Positions 56,902 through 64,000 of a DNA stretch of 64,000 nt are shown in pieces (within the stretch, counting starts at the first letter, position 1; every line of letters starts with the position of its first letter). Location of the stretch: positions 1 to 64,000 of the forward strand of contig NZ_BDAZ01000008.1 in assembly GCF_001612725.1 (NCBI RefSeq). The letters are read 5' to 3'. This DNA comes from Nocardia anaemiae NBRC 100462. GTDB taxonomy: Bacteria > Actinomycetota > Actinomycetes > Mycobacteriales > Mycobacteriaceae. The notes under the pieces were generated by a model. The model saw nothing but the letters and a program-made list of their open reading frames with translations. It was not told where the DNA came from and did no database searches. The translations under genes and the position numbers were made by a program.

Positions 56902-58236
56902 CTACATCCGGCTCAACAGCGTGAGCGGATCCTCGAGCAGACCGGCGACCGTCGCGAGGAAGCGCGATGCCAGCTCACCGTCGATCATCCGGTGATCGAA
57001 GCTGATGCCGATGGTGGTGACCCACCGGATGGCGAGTTCGTCACGGAATACCCACGGGCGCTTGCGAATCGAGCCGAGACACAGGATCGCGGCCTCGCCC
57101 GGATTGACCAGCGGAACACCGGCATCGACGCCGAAGACGCCGACATTGGTGATGGTGAAGGTGCCGCCGCGCAGGTCGGTCGGGGTGGCGCCGCCCGAAC
57201 GCGCTGTCTCGGCGAGCCAGCCGATTTCTCGACACAGGTCGCGCAGGCTCAATGCCTGGGCTTCCTTGAGATTGGGCACCAGCAGGCCGCGTTCGGTGGC
57301 GACCGCGATGCCGAGATTCACATAGTGCTTAGTGACGATCTCCTGGTTCGCTTCATCCCAGAATGCGTTGATACCGGGATATTCCGCGAGGGCGGCAAGT
57401 ACGGACTTCGCGACCAATGCCAGCGGTGTCAGCGTCAGCCCCTCGAAGGATTTGGTGGTGCGCAGATGGTCGAGCAGTTCCATCGATGCGGTGAAGTCGA
57501 TGGTGACGAAGGTGCTGGCCTGCGGGATGGTGCGCGCGCTCGCGACCATGGCGGCCGCGGTGCGTTTGCGGATTCCGCTGATCGACGTGCGTTCCTCGCG
57601 GGAAGCGGGGCGGACGACGCCCGCGTTCGGATCGGTGACCGATGGCGTCGGTAGCGTGGCCGGGCCCTCGGTGTGGTTCACCAGAGCGCGCGGCTGCGAT
57701 ACCGGGACCGCGCCGCGCACATCCTCGACCGTGACCGCGCCATCGGGGCCCGAACCCGCGACGTACCAGAGGTCGATGCCGAGTTCCTTGGCCAGTTTGC
57801 GTGCCCCCGGCGTCGCCGCGGCCCGCCGCATTTCCGGCTCGGCCGCCGGACTCGGCGCAGTCGGCTCCGTGGGCCTTCCGCGCCGCCGGGAAACCGTCTC
57901 CCCTTCGGGACCGTATCCGACCAGCACCGCGGTCCGCCCGTTCGCACCCTCCGGCGCGACCGGCAGATCATTGCGCACCCTGATCAGCGGCGCCCCCACC
58001 GCGACCGTCTCGCCGGGCTGAGCGAGCAATTCGATCACCGTGCCCGAGAACGGCGACGGCAGCGAAACCACCGCCTTGGCCGTCTCCACATCGGCGATCG
58101 TCTGATTCAGCTGCACGGTGTCGCCGACACCCACCGACCACGACACCAACTCCGCATCGGCCAGGCCCTCGCCGAGATCGGGTAGCCGGAATTCCAGGAT
58201 ATTGCCCTGATCTTCCTCGGGGGCACGATCTTGCAC
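56902..58236 (-). CDS. bkdC: Branched-chain 2-oxoacid dehydrogenase E2 (dihydrolipoamide acyltransferase)
   Basis: E2 core of the complex, moving the acyl group from E1 to CoA. The 444-residue protein has one lipoyl domain (residues about 12-90, lipoylated Lys in ADVETAKAVVSL), a peripheral-subunit-binding domain (about 147-185, PGARKLAKELGIDLWYVAGSG) and the catalytic acyltransferase domain with the active His in ISFDHRMIDGELASRF. The start is GTG 58236 (GAGAGG upstream), 19 bases after the bkdB stop. The assignment to branched-chain rather than pyruvate complexes rests on the single lipoyl domain, the operon and its Lrp neighbour. Confidence 0.93.
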   Translation of the reverse strand: MQDRAPEEDQGNILEFRLPDLGEGLADAELVSWSVGVGDTVQLNQTIADVETAKAVVSLPSPFSGTVIELLAQPGETVAVGAPLIRVRNDLPVAPEGANGRTAVLVGYGPEGETVSRRRGRPTEPTAPSPAAEPEMRRAAATPGARKLAKELGIDLWYVAGSGPDGAVTVEDVRGAVPVSQPRALVNHTEGPATLPTPSVTDPNAGVVRPASREERTSISGIRKRTAAAMVASARTIPQASTFVTIDFTASMELLDHLRTTKSFEGLTLTPLALVAKSVLAALAEYPGINAFWDEANQEIVTKHYVNLGIAVATERGLLVPNLKEAQALSLRDLCREIGWLAETARSGGATPTDLRGGTFTITNVGVFGVDAGVPLVNPGEAAILCLGSIRKRPWVFRDELAIRWVTTIGISFDHRMIDGELASRFLATVAGLLEDPLTLLSRM

Positions 58237-58255
58237 TTGGGCACCTCTCAGTGAG

Positions 58256-59227
58256 TCAGGCGGCGAGTGAGCGATCGACCGCCGCGAGGATGCGGTCCGC
58301 ATCGGGCAGGTGGTGCTTTTCGAGCTTAGCCGGGGGGTAGGGGATGTCGAAGCCACCGACGCGCAGGACAGGCGCCTCCAGGTAGTAAAAGCAGCGCTCG
58401 GTGATTCGCGCGGCGATTTCGGCGCCGAGCCCGCCGAAGACCGGCGCTTCGTGCGTCACGATCAACCTGCCGGTCTTGGCCACCGAGGTCTCGATGGTGT
58501 CGAAATCGATCGGCGACAAACTGCGCAGATCGACCACCTCGAGCGAATGTCCTTCCTCGGCAGCGATTTTCGCGGCGGTAATGGCCGAGGCCACGGTGCC
58601 GCCATAGGCGACGACGGTGGCATCGGTACCGCTGACGCAGACGCGGGCCCGGTCCAGCGGCATCGCCTCGGCGTCGAAATCGACATCGGCCTTATCCCAG
58701 TAACGTCGCTTGGGTTCGAAGAAGATCGCCGGATCATCGAGCGCGATCGCCTGGCGGATCATGAAATACGCGTCGGCGGGATTGCTCGGCGTCACGACGC
58801 GCAGTCCCGCGGTATGCGCGAAGTACGCCTCCGGCGACTCCGAGTGATGCTCCACCGAACCGATTCCACCACCGAACGGAATGCGAATCGTGATGGGCGC
58901 GATCACCTTTCCCTGCGTCCGGTAATGGATTTTGGCGACGTGCGAGACGATCTGGTCGAAGGCCGGATAGACGAAGCCGTCGAATTGAATCTCGCACACC
59001 GGCCGATAGCCGCGCAGCGCCATACCGAAAGCCGTTCCGACAATGCCGGATTCGGCCAGCGGCGTATCGATGACCCGGTTGTTCCCGAAATCCTTTTGCA
59101 GCGTATCGGTTACCCGGAAGACCCCGCCGAGGCGGCCGATGTCCTCGCCCATCAGTAGGACTTTCGGATCGTCGTCCATGGCCCGCCGCAGCCCGGCATT
59201 GAGCGCTGCGGCGAAGGTCGTGATCAT
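58256..59227 (-). CDS. bkdB: Branched-chain 2-oxoacid dehydrogenase E1 beta subunit
   Basis: The 323-residue protein forms the thiamine-diphosphate active site together with E1 alpha. It shows VLLMGEDIGRLGGVFRVTDTL with the conserved Glu, FPPAFDQIVSHVAKIHYRT-like segment (here VYPAFDQIVSHVAKIHYR), PFGGGIGSVEHHSESPEAYF and the C-terminal transketolase domain with DLRSLSPIDFDT. SVEHHSES is characteristic of branched-chain rather than pyruvate E1 beta. Its ATG overlaps the bkdA stop (ATGA). Confidence 0.94.
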   Translation of the reverse strand: MITTFAAALNAGLRRAMDDDPKVLLMGEDIGRLGGVFRVTDTLQKDFGNNRVIDTPLAESGIVGTAFGMALRGYRPVCEIQFDGFVYPAFDQIVSHVAKIHYRTQGKVIAPITIRIPFGGGIGSVEHHSESPEAYFAHTAGLRVVTPSNPADAYFMIRQAIALDDPAIFFEPKRRYWDKADVDFDAEAMPLDRARVCVSGTDATVVAYGGTVASAITAAKIAAEEGHSLEVVDLRSLSPIDFDTIETSVAKTGRLIVTHEAPVFGGLGAEIAARITERCFYYLEAPVLRVGGFDIPYPPAKLEKHHLPDADRILAAVDRSLAA

Positions 59228-60336
59228 CTGGGGGCTCCTTCCGGTAGCGCGGTGGTCTCGCCGGGATCACCGGCCAGATACGCCGCGTATTCGCTCCGCT
59301 CCTGGGTGATCAGCGGATGCGGGGTGGCATAGACGTGATCGAACAGCTGTGTCGGCGCCGGGTCCGGCATATCGATGGTCGCGGTGCGCACCTGTTGCGC
59401 GACTTCGTCCGCTCGCGCATCGACGTGACGCTCGAATGCCCTGTCCCACAGCGCCTCTCGCTCCAGCAGCTTGCGCAGCCTTGCGATCGGATCGCGGCGC
59501 GCCCACTCCTCGGTTTCGGCGGCGGAGCGGTAGCGGGTCGGGTCGTCGGCGGTGGTGTGCGGGCCCATCCGGTAGGTGAGCGCCTCGATAAAAGACGGTC
59601 CGCCACCGGCGCGAGCGCGCGCGGCGGCCTGCCTGGTGACCGCGAGGACGGCGAGCACATCGTTGCCGTCGACCTGGAGGCCGGGAATTCCGTATCCGTA
59701 GGCGCGCCGCGCGATCGGGGTCGCGCTCTGGATCCGGACGGGTGAACTGATCGCCCAATGATTGTTCTGGCAGAAGAATACGACCGGCGCGCTCCAGGTC
59801 GCGGCGAAGCCAAGGGCCTCGGCGAGATCGCCCTGACTCGAGGCGCCATCACCGAAATAGGCGATGGTCGCGATCTCCGCGCCGTCGAGGTGGGCGGCGT
59901 AGGCGTAACCGGTCGCGTGCAGGCCCTGCGAGCCGACGATGATATTCGGATTGGTCATATTGACCGCTTCGGGATCCCAGCAGGAGTGCGCGACCCCGCG
60001 CCACATCCGGGTGAGCTCGGTGGGATGGACGCCGCGGCAGTAGGCGACGGCGTGCTCGCGGTAGCTGCAGAAGACGTAGTCGTCGGGGCGCAGTGCGTAG
60101 GCCGAGCCCACCTGGGCGGCCTCCTGGCCGATCATCGGCGCCCACAGTCCGAGCTGGCCCTGCCGTTGCAGAGCTGTTGCCTCGGTGTCGATCCGGCGGG
60201 TCACCACCAGGTCCGTGTACATCGCGCGCAACTGTGCGGGCCCGATGTCGGCAATCAGGGCCGCGTGTTCTCGGTCGAATACGCGGTGGCCGTCGGGTTG
60301 TACCAACTGAACCGGATAGTCGGATTTGTTCGTCAT
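59224..60336 (-). CDS. bkdA: Branched-chain 2-oxoacid dehydrogenase E1 alpha subunit
   Basis: The 370-residue thiamine-diphosphate subunit has GQEAAQVGSAYAL, RPDDYVFCSYREHAVAYCRG, the cofactor motif GDGASSQGDLAEALGFAA ending in FFCQNNHWAISSP, and YRMGPHTTADDPTRYR, which holds the phosphorylation-loop equivalent. It oxidatively decarboxylates the keto acids of valine, leucine and isoleucine. The start ATG 60336 has AGGAGG 7 bases upstream; the frame is open 31 codons further into the regulatory region. First gene of the operon. No E3 gene is present, so the shared dihydrolipoamide dehydrogenase must be encoded elsewhere. Confidence 0.94.
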   Translation of the reverse strand: MTNKSDYPVQLVQPDGHRVFDREHAALIADIGPAQLRAMYTDLVVTRRIDTEATALQRQGQLGLWAPMIGQEAAQVGSAYALRPDDYVFCSYREHAVAYCRGVHPTELTRMWRGVAHSCWDPEAVNMTNPNIIVGSQGLHATGYAYAAHLDGAEIATIAYFGDGASSQGDLAEALGFAATWSAPVVFFCQNNHWAISSPVRIQSATPIARRAYGYGIPGLQVDGNDVLAVLAVTRQAAARARAGGGPSFIEALTYRMGPHTTADDPTRYRSAAETEEWARRDPIARLRKLLEREALWDRAFERHVDARADEVAQQVRTATIDMPDPAPTQLFDHVYATPHPLITQERSEYAAYLAGDPGETTALPEGAPR

Positions 60337-60394
60337 TCGGGATCGCCTCCTGACCATGAGCACAGGGCTGGTGTGCCCTATATCACATAGCATC

Positions 60395-60450
60395 CACGAG
60401 TAGGCGAAGTGCGCAAGTGATCGGTACACGAGTAAGCAGAATGCCCAAAT
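60395..60450. promoter_or_regulatory. Paired direct repeats between bkdA and the Lrp-type gene
   Basis: CACGAGTAGGCGAAGTGC starts at 60395 and CACGAGTAAGCAGAATGC at 60427, followed by GCAA/CCAA. The two 24-mers agree at 18 positions and are exactly 32 bp apart, about three helical turns, so a bound regulator would lie on one face of the DNA. They sit in the 146-bp divergent promoter. Confidence 0.65.
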
Positions 60451-60482
60451 ATGTGCGCAGAGTTAATGTCATACTGCGTTGT

Positions 60483-60995
60483 ATGACCAGCAGAGAACCC
60501 GCCGACGTGACCCTGGACGCCACCGACGCGCGACTATTGCTCGAGCTGGTCGCCAACCCACGCGCGACCGGCGTCGAGCTGGCGACCCGGCTCGGGTTGT
60601 CCCGCAATACCGTGCAGGCGCGGCTGTCGCGCTGGGAGGCGAGCGGCGTGCTCGCCAGCTTCGAACGTCGAGTGCAACCGCAGGCGCTGGGCTACCCACT
60701 GGCGGCTTTTGTCGCCGTCGTCGTCGATCAGCATCGATTGGATTCGGTGGTCGGCGAACTGGCCCGGGTGCCCGAGGTGACCGAAGTGTGTGGCATGACC
60801 GGACTGACCGATCTCACCGTACGAGTGGTGGCGCAGGACGCGGACGATCTCTACCGAATCGCCGGACAGATATTGAAGATTCCCGGGGTGGAACGCACAA
60901 ATATGGCACTGGTGATGCAGCAATTCGTCGGACCGCGCACGGCACCGCTGCTGGACCGACTGGCCGGATCCGCCGATCGCTCACTGCGGGCCTGA
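60483..60995 (+). CDS. Lrp/AsnC-family regulator, probable regulator of bkd
   Basis: The 170-residue protein has an N-terminal helix-turn-helix (TDARLLLELVANPRATGVELATRLGLSRN; described in part) with recognition segment LSRNTVQARLSRWE, and a C-terminal RAM/ligand domain with VVVDQHRLDSVVGELARVPEVTEVCGMTGLTDL (in part). It binds amino or keto acids as an octamer in other members. Divergence from bkdA and the phased repeats between make it the likely activator or repressor of bkd (inference, as for BkdR of Pseudomonas). The ribosome site of ATG 60483 is weak. Confidence 0.9.
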   Translation: MTSREPADVTLDATDARLLLELVANPRATGVELATRLGLSRNTVQARLSRWEASGVLASFERRVQPQALGYPLAAFVAVVVDQHRLDSVVGELARVPEVTEVCGMTGLTDLTVRVVAQDADDLYRIAGQILKIPGVERTNMALVMQQFVGPRTAPLLDRLAGSADRSLRA

Positions 60996-61022
60996 TACGG
61001 CGAATACCGTTGAGCTCGAGTG

Positions 61023-61259
61023 TCATCGCAAGTGCCGTTCGCGCTCTTCGACCGCATCCTTGGCAGCGCTGAGACTGCTGCCCGTGATGTTGCGATAGAG
61101 CTTGATCGCGTGGATCTTCTTGCCCTGCCGAATAAGTTCGTCGATTTCGTCATAGGGTGTCGCCGGGTCCGGACTCGGGAGACCGAGGTGTTTGATGATC
61201 ATGTCGAGCTTGCGCTCGAGGCGATCGATTCGGCGGTCGAGCCTGTTGTTGTCGAACAT
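61023..61259 (-). CDS. Small protein with a bL12 C-terminal-like domain
   Basis: The 78-residue protein has a basic helical N-terminus (RLDRRIDRLERKLDMII) and a second half, IRQGKKIHAIKLYRNITGSSLSAAKDAVE, that reads like the C-terminal domain of ribosomal protein L7/L12 (pattern KKI-IK-YR-ITG-L-AAKDAVE). Ribosomal L12 proper has 120-130 residues with a different N-terminus, so this is an orphan relative, possibly binding translation factors. Several actinobacterial genomes carry such small proteins; the function is unknown. Confidence 0.75.
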   Translation of the reverse strand: MFDNNRLDRRIDRLERKLDMIIKHLGLPSPDPATPYDEIDELIRQGKKIHAIKLYRNITGSSLSAAKDAVEERERHLR

Positions 61260-61282
61260 CTCTCGAACATACCGATTCGACG

Positions 61283-61714
61283 CTATTCACTCGGGCTTCG
61301 TAGGGCATCCGTGACGAGCCGGAGCAGGCCGTCGGGTTGGTCCGGATCGGTGCCGTGACGTGCTGCCAGGGCAATGCCCGCGATCAGTTGGATCACATCG
61401 TCGATGCCGACATCCGCACGGATGCCGCCACTCTGCTGCGCTCTGGTGAGCAGACCGGCACCCGCTTGGTGGATGACCAACTGGCAGTCGAAACCCAGGT
61501 CGACCGGTCCGGCAAGGACAGCACCGCCTAGGCCGTGGTCGGTCCGTGCGTGCACGAGTAGGGCGCGCAGCCATTCGGCGAGTGCGGGCGCTCGACTCGC
61601 TCGACCGCAGTTCTTCGGCTCGGCCGCAGAGCTTTTCGATCCGCTCGCTCACACGGCGGCCTGCAGTGTTTGCCGGTTGGGAAAGTGTCGGTAGAGGGTG
61701 CCGGGGCCGCCGCC
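61283..61714 (-). pseudogene. Broken TetR-family regulator (N-terminus missing, frameshifted)
   Basis: Three frames joined in order give a TetR protein. GGGPGTLYRHFPNRQTLQAAV, the end of the HTH, stops at TGA 61651. SERIEKLCGRAEELRSSE continues one base later. APALAEWLRALLVHARTDHGLGG to LVTDALRSPSE then runs to the end in a third frame. So at least two frameshifts occurred, and everything before GVGPGT-like sequence (about 35 residues and the start) is missing. The missing end abuts the oxidoreductase fragment on the other strand. The last 90 residues are an open frame and may be annotated as a gene, but no intact DNA-binding domain can be made. Confidence 0.85.
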
Positions 61715-62011
61715 GAGATCGAGGAATTGGGTTACGGCGCATTGTGGTTCGGCGAAGCGTTCGAACGCGATTCGGTCGGGCAGGCATGGCTATTGCTCGG
61801 GGCGACCGAGCGGCTGGTGGTCGCCGCGGGCATTGCCAATGTGGCACTGCGGGATCCCATGGCCATGGCCACCGCCGAGCGGGCGCTCGGCGAGGCCTTC
61901 CCCGGTCGCTATCTGCTCGGACTCGGCGGTCAGCGGGTCGGTGGTCGATCGATCGAGGCCGGTGGCTACACGATTCCCTCCGACGACGCTGCCGCTACCG
62001 CAATGGCGTGA
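61700..62011 (+). pseudogene. Fragment of a luciferase-like (LLM) F420-dependent oxidoreductase
   Basis: The open frame reads AAAEIEELGYGALWFGEAF, then LLLGATERLVVAAGIANV, DPMAMATAERALGEAFPGRYLLGLGG, which is the N-terminal quarter of an LLM-class oxidoreductase, but without its first about 20 residues and everything after about residue 110. Homology begins within a few bases of where the tetR remnant ends on the opposite strand (overlap 61700-61714). After GLGGQRVGG the sequence leaves the family and stops. A GTG at 61679-61681 could start it, but the product would be non-functional. Confidence 0.8.
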
Positions 62012-62040
62012 GCTTGCCGCGCTGGCCCGGGATTCCGCTG

Positions 62041-63390
62041 CTAGTCGGTGAGTTGCTGTGGGGCAACAGCTCCCGCGTAGCGACAGCAGATCAGGACGGC
62101 GACAAGGGGAACGGCCATTGCCGTGGTGAGCGGGACGAGGGCCGTCAGCCAGCCGATGATGGAGGGTCCGGCGAGCAGACCGAAGTAGCCGAGGCTGAAC
62201 ACTCGCGACATATCGGTGGCCGCCGTGTTCGAGCCGAGATTTCCTGCGGCAGTGAAGATTTGCGGTATGCCGCCGGAGAGACCGAGACCGCACATCGCCC
62301 AGCCGAGCAGCGTCAGCGGCACCCAACCCGACGCCATGATCAGGACCAATCCGAATGCGGCGATCAAGGCGCCGTAGCGGACGACGGCGACACGGCCGAA
62401 CGCACCCGCGACGCGGTCGGCGGCGAATCGACCCGCGGTCATGGTGCAGGAGAATGCGCCGAAAGCCAGTGCGGCGGTGGCATCGTCGACATCGAGGTGG
62501 TCGCGGACCTGCAGGGCGCTCCAATCGGCGGCAACGCCCTCGGTGAGCAGTAGGGCGAAGGCGATTGCGGCCAGCGCCAGGACCTTTCGGGAACGGTTCG
62601 GTGTGGATGTCGACCGGGCTGCCACAGCATCTGCGTCCACTGGGCTCTGTGGAACGGCGTCCGCGCTTTCCGGCACGCTCTCGGCAACGGTGTCCTTCGA
62701 TTCTCGCGCCGCAGATCCGGTGTCCGACAGCAGACGCGGCACCAACGCGGCGGTAATCGCCAACCCCGCCACCGCTGCGAGCGACAAGCTCAGGCGCACA
62801 TCCCATCCCGCGCCCTGAGCGGCCGCACCCAGCAGCGAGCCGAGGAATCCACCACCGGAGAACAATGCGTGGAACGCCGACATGATCGGTCGCTCATAAG
62901 CCCGCTCGACATGCACCGCTTGGGTATTCATCGAAACATCGAGTGCGCCATTGCCGAAACCGAAGCAGGCCAAGGCGATTGCCAGGCTGACCGGTCCGGT
63001 CGCGAGTCCGGGTCCGAGCACGGAGATCGAGGTGATCGCCGCGGCGGCCGCGACCACGGTCCGGCTGCCGAGTCGGTCGGCGACCGGGCCAGCGATGCGC
63101 ATGCCGACGATGCCCGCACCGGCGAGCATGAGAATGAACATGCCGAGGGTGGAATGCGCGATGCCGGTTCGGTCGGTGATGGCCGGGATGTGCACCACCC
63201 ACATGGCCAGCAGGAAACCGTTCAATGCGAACACCACGAATACCGCGGCGCGTGCTATCCGGGTGTGCGGATCAATCGTCGTGGTCGACACCGATTCGAC
63301 GGTACCGCGTCGAAAGCGATCGCGTGGCCGCGCGGGGAGCCGGTCCGGGACATCATCGGCCGTAGGATCCGGCTCCGCGGATCTCGCCAT
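62041..63390 (-). CDS. MFS transporter (YbjJ-like)
   Basis: The 449-residue protein has 12 membrane helices in two halves. The first half has AVFVVFALNGFLLAMWVVHIPA, GIVGMRIAGPVADRLGSRTVV (the MFS loop motif) and FGFGNGALDVSMNTQAVHVER, which is characteristic of YbjJ/YfkF-type members. A hydrophilic loop of about 60 residues (Ser/Glu/Asp-rich) separates the halves. The exported substrate is unknown. The ATG at 63390 gives a 33-residue charged leader, and a GTG at 63291 gives a more usual N-terminus; neither has a ribosome site, so the start is open. Confidence 0.88.
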   Translation of the reverse strand: MARSAEPDPTADDVPDRLPARPRDRFRRGTVESVSTTTIDPHTRIARAAVFVVFALNGFLLAMWVVHIPAITDRTGIAHSTLGMFILMLAGAGIVGMRIAGPVADRLGSRTVVAAAAAITSISVLGPGLATGPVSLAIALACFGFGNGALDVSMNTQAVHVERAYERPIMSAFHALFSGGGFLGSLLGAAAQGAGWDVRLSLSLAAVAGLAITAALVPRLLSDTGSAARESKDTVAESVPESADAVPQSPVDADAVAARSTSTPNRSRKVLALAAIAFALLLTEGVAADWSALQVRDHLDVDDATAALAFGAFSCTMTAGRFAADRVAGAFGRVAVVRYGALIAAFGLVLIMASGWVPLTLLGWAMCGLGLSGGIPQIFTAAGNLGSNTAATDMSRVFSLGYFGLLAGPSIIGWLTALVPLTTAMAVPLVAVLICCRYAGAVAPQQLTD

Positions 63391-63432
63391 TGAGATCGAC
63401 GTCCGCGCGGTGGTCCTGCTACTTTCAACAAC

Positions 63433-64000
63433 CTACTCGCTCGAGATGTTCCACATTCCGGCGGCTGCCGTCTCCTCGGCGTAGTCGCGGAAATCTTTGG
63501 GTTCCCGGCCCAACGCACGCCGGACACCATCCGCGGTCTTGGAGTTCCTGCCGTCCAGCACCGTGCCGAACAGGTAGTCGAGCAGGCTGACGACGTCGGC
63601 GGGGACCTGGTACTCGGTCAGTGCCGCAACGAAATCCGTGCGTGAGATCGGAATGAACGCGACCTCGCTTCCGGTTGCCGCGGCGATCTCCGCGACGGCC
63701 TCGGCGAAGGTCAACGACCTCGGCCCGGTCAGTTCGTAGAGCTCGCCGCTGTGCCCGTCCTCGGTCAACGCGGCGACAGCGACATCGGCGATATCGTCGG
63801 CATGCACGAACGGTTCCGGTACATCACCATTGGGCAGCGCCACCTCACCCGCGAGCACATATTCCAGGAATGCGCCTTCGCTGAAGTTCTGGGCGAAGAA
63901 GCTGCAGCGCACGATGGTCCAATCGAGACCCGAGCCCTGCACGATCTGCTCACACGCCACCGCCTCCGGTTCGCCGCGGCCGGACAGCAGGACGAGCTTG
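63433..64000 (-). CDS. NmrA-like NAD(P)-binding protein, cut by the window edge
   Basis: The C-terminal 188 codons are seen; the frame continues past position 64000 with KLVLLSGRGEPEAVACEQ. The sequence has WTIVRCSFFAQNF, PFVHADDIADVAVAAL and LYELTGPRSLTFAEAVAEIA, all typical of the NmrA/atypical short-chain dehydrogenase family that senses or reduces with NADPH. The nucleotide-binding N-terminus lies outside. It ends 42 bases before the MFS start, so the two could be one operon. Confidence 0.88.
   Translation of the reverse strand, partial: KLVLLSGRGEPEAVACEQIVQGSGLDWTIVRCSFFAQNFSEGAFLEYVLAGEVALPNGDVPEPFVHADDIADVAVAALTEDGHSGELYELTGPRSLTFAEAVAEIAAATGSEVAFIPISRTDFVAALTEYQVPADVVSLLDYLFGTVLDGRNSKTADGVRRALGREPKDFRDYAEETAAAGMWNISSE

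Noticed and set aside
61283..61555. 90-codon frame as an intact small gene
   Set aside because: It is the C-terminal third of a TetR protein whose earlier parts are recognisable in other frames just upstream; therefore annotated as pseudogene.
63950..63980. Apparent fourth copy of the structured repeat (CCACCGCCTCCGG)
   Set aside because: It is coding sequence of the NmrA-like gene (EPEAVA) and lacks the GTGGTCACGC half and the stems.

Overview
The window reads as chromosomal DNA of a high-GC actinomycete in the Nocardiaceae, most likely Nocardia. The gene order argS-lysA-hom-thrC-thrB-rho-rpmE-prfA-prmC-tsaC-wecA-atpI-atpBEFHAGDC-DUF2550-murA-rrn, read leftwards on the minus strand, is the order known from Mycobacterium and relatives. 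The b and delta subunits of the ATP synthase are separate here, however, not fused as in mycobacteria. Genus assignment is inference from protein character and gene content; no 16S sequence lies in the window.

Region 1 (1-25 kb, minus strand) is core metabolism: the promoters and leader of an rRNA operon whose 16S gene lies beyond the left edge, murA, a cobalamin adenosyltransferase, the complete F1Fo ATP synthase, the decaprenyl-phosphate GlcNAc-1-phosphate transferase, translation factors (tsaC, prmC, prfA, rpmE), rho, the threonine/lysine genes and argS. Three 64-66-nt intergenic elements with a shared core and compensating stem changes sit here (2968-3031, 6030-6094, 18458-18523). They are the best candidate for something undescribed.

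Region 2 (25-35 kb, plus strand) has two membrane-anchored proteins (DUF3105, DUF305), tRNA-Arg(CCG) followed by a 91-bp tandem repeat, a secreted metallophosphoesterase, an iron(III)-type ABC transporter behind an IdeR/DtxR-like box, tRNA-Cys, a MarR regulator and an Hsp70-like protein with a C-terminal membrane segment.

Region 3 (35-61 kb) is dominated by branched-chain amino acid breakdown. It holds a five-gene valine operon (mmsA, acyl-CoA dehydrogenase, 3-hydroxyisobutyryl-CoA hydrolase, mmsB, enoyl-CoA hydratase), a fused isobutyryl-CoA mutase (icmF) and a branched-chain 2-oxoacid dehydrogenase operon (bkdABC) with a divergent Lrp-type regulator. The bkd complex makes isobutyryl-CoA; the valine operon carries it to propionyl-CoA, while IcmF interconverts it with n-butyryl-CoA using adenosylcobalamin, which the adenosyltransferase at 1830-2411 can supply. 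The mmsA and icmF promoters share an 18-nt near-palindrome, which suggests one regulator. Between these lie a TetR/Dabb divergent pair with two operators, an amidohydrolase, a metal-receptor-like protein, a SWIM/SNF2 pair, a BenE-type transporter, a rhodanese and a secreted HNH protein.

Region 4 (61-64 kb) is untidy: a small bL12-like protein, the broken remains of a tetR gene and a divergent luciferase-like oxidoreductase gene joined by a deletion, an MFS transporter and an NmrA-type gene cut by the right edge. No CRISPR array, insertion sequence or prophage was found.
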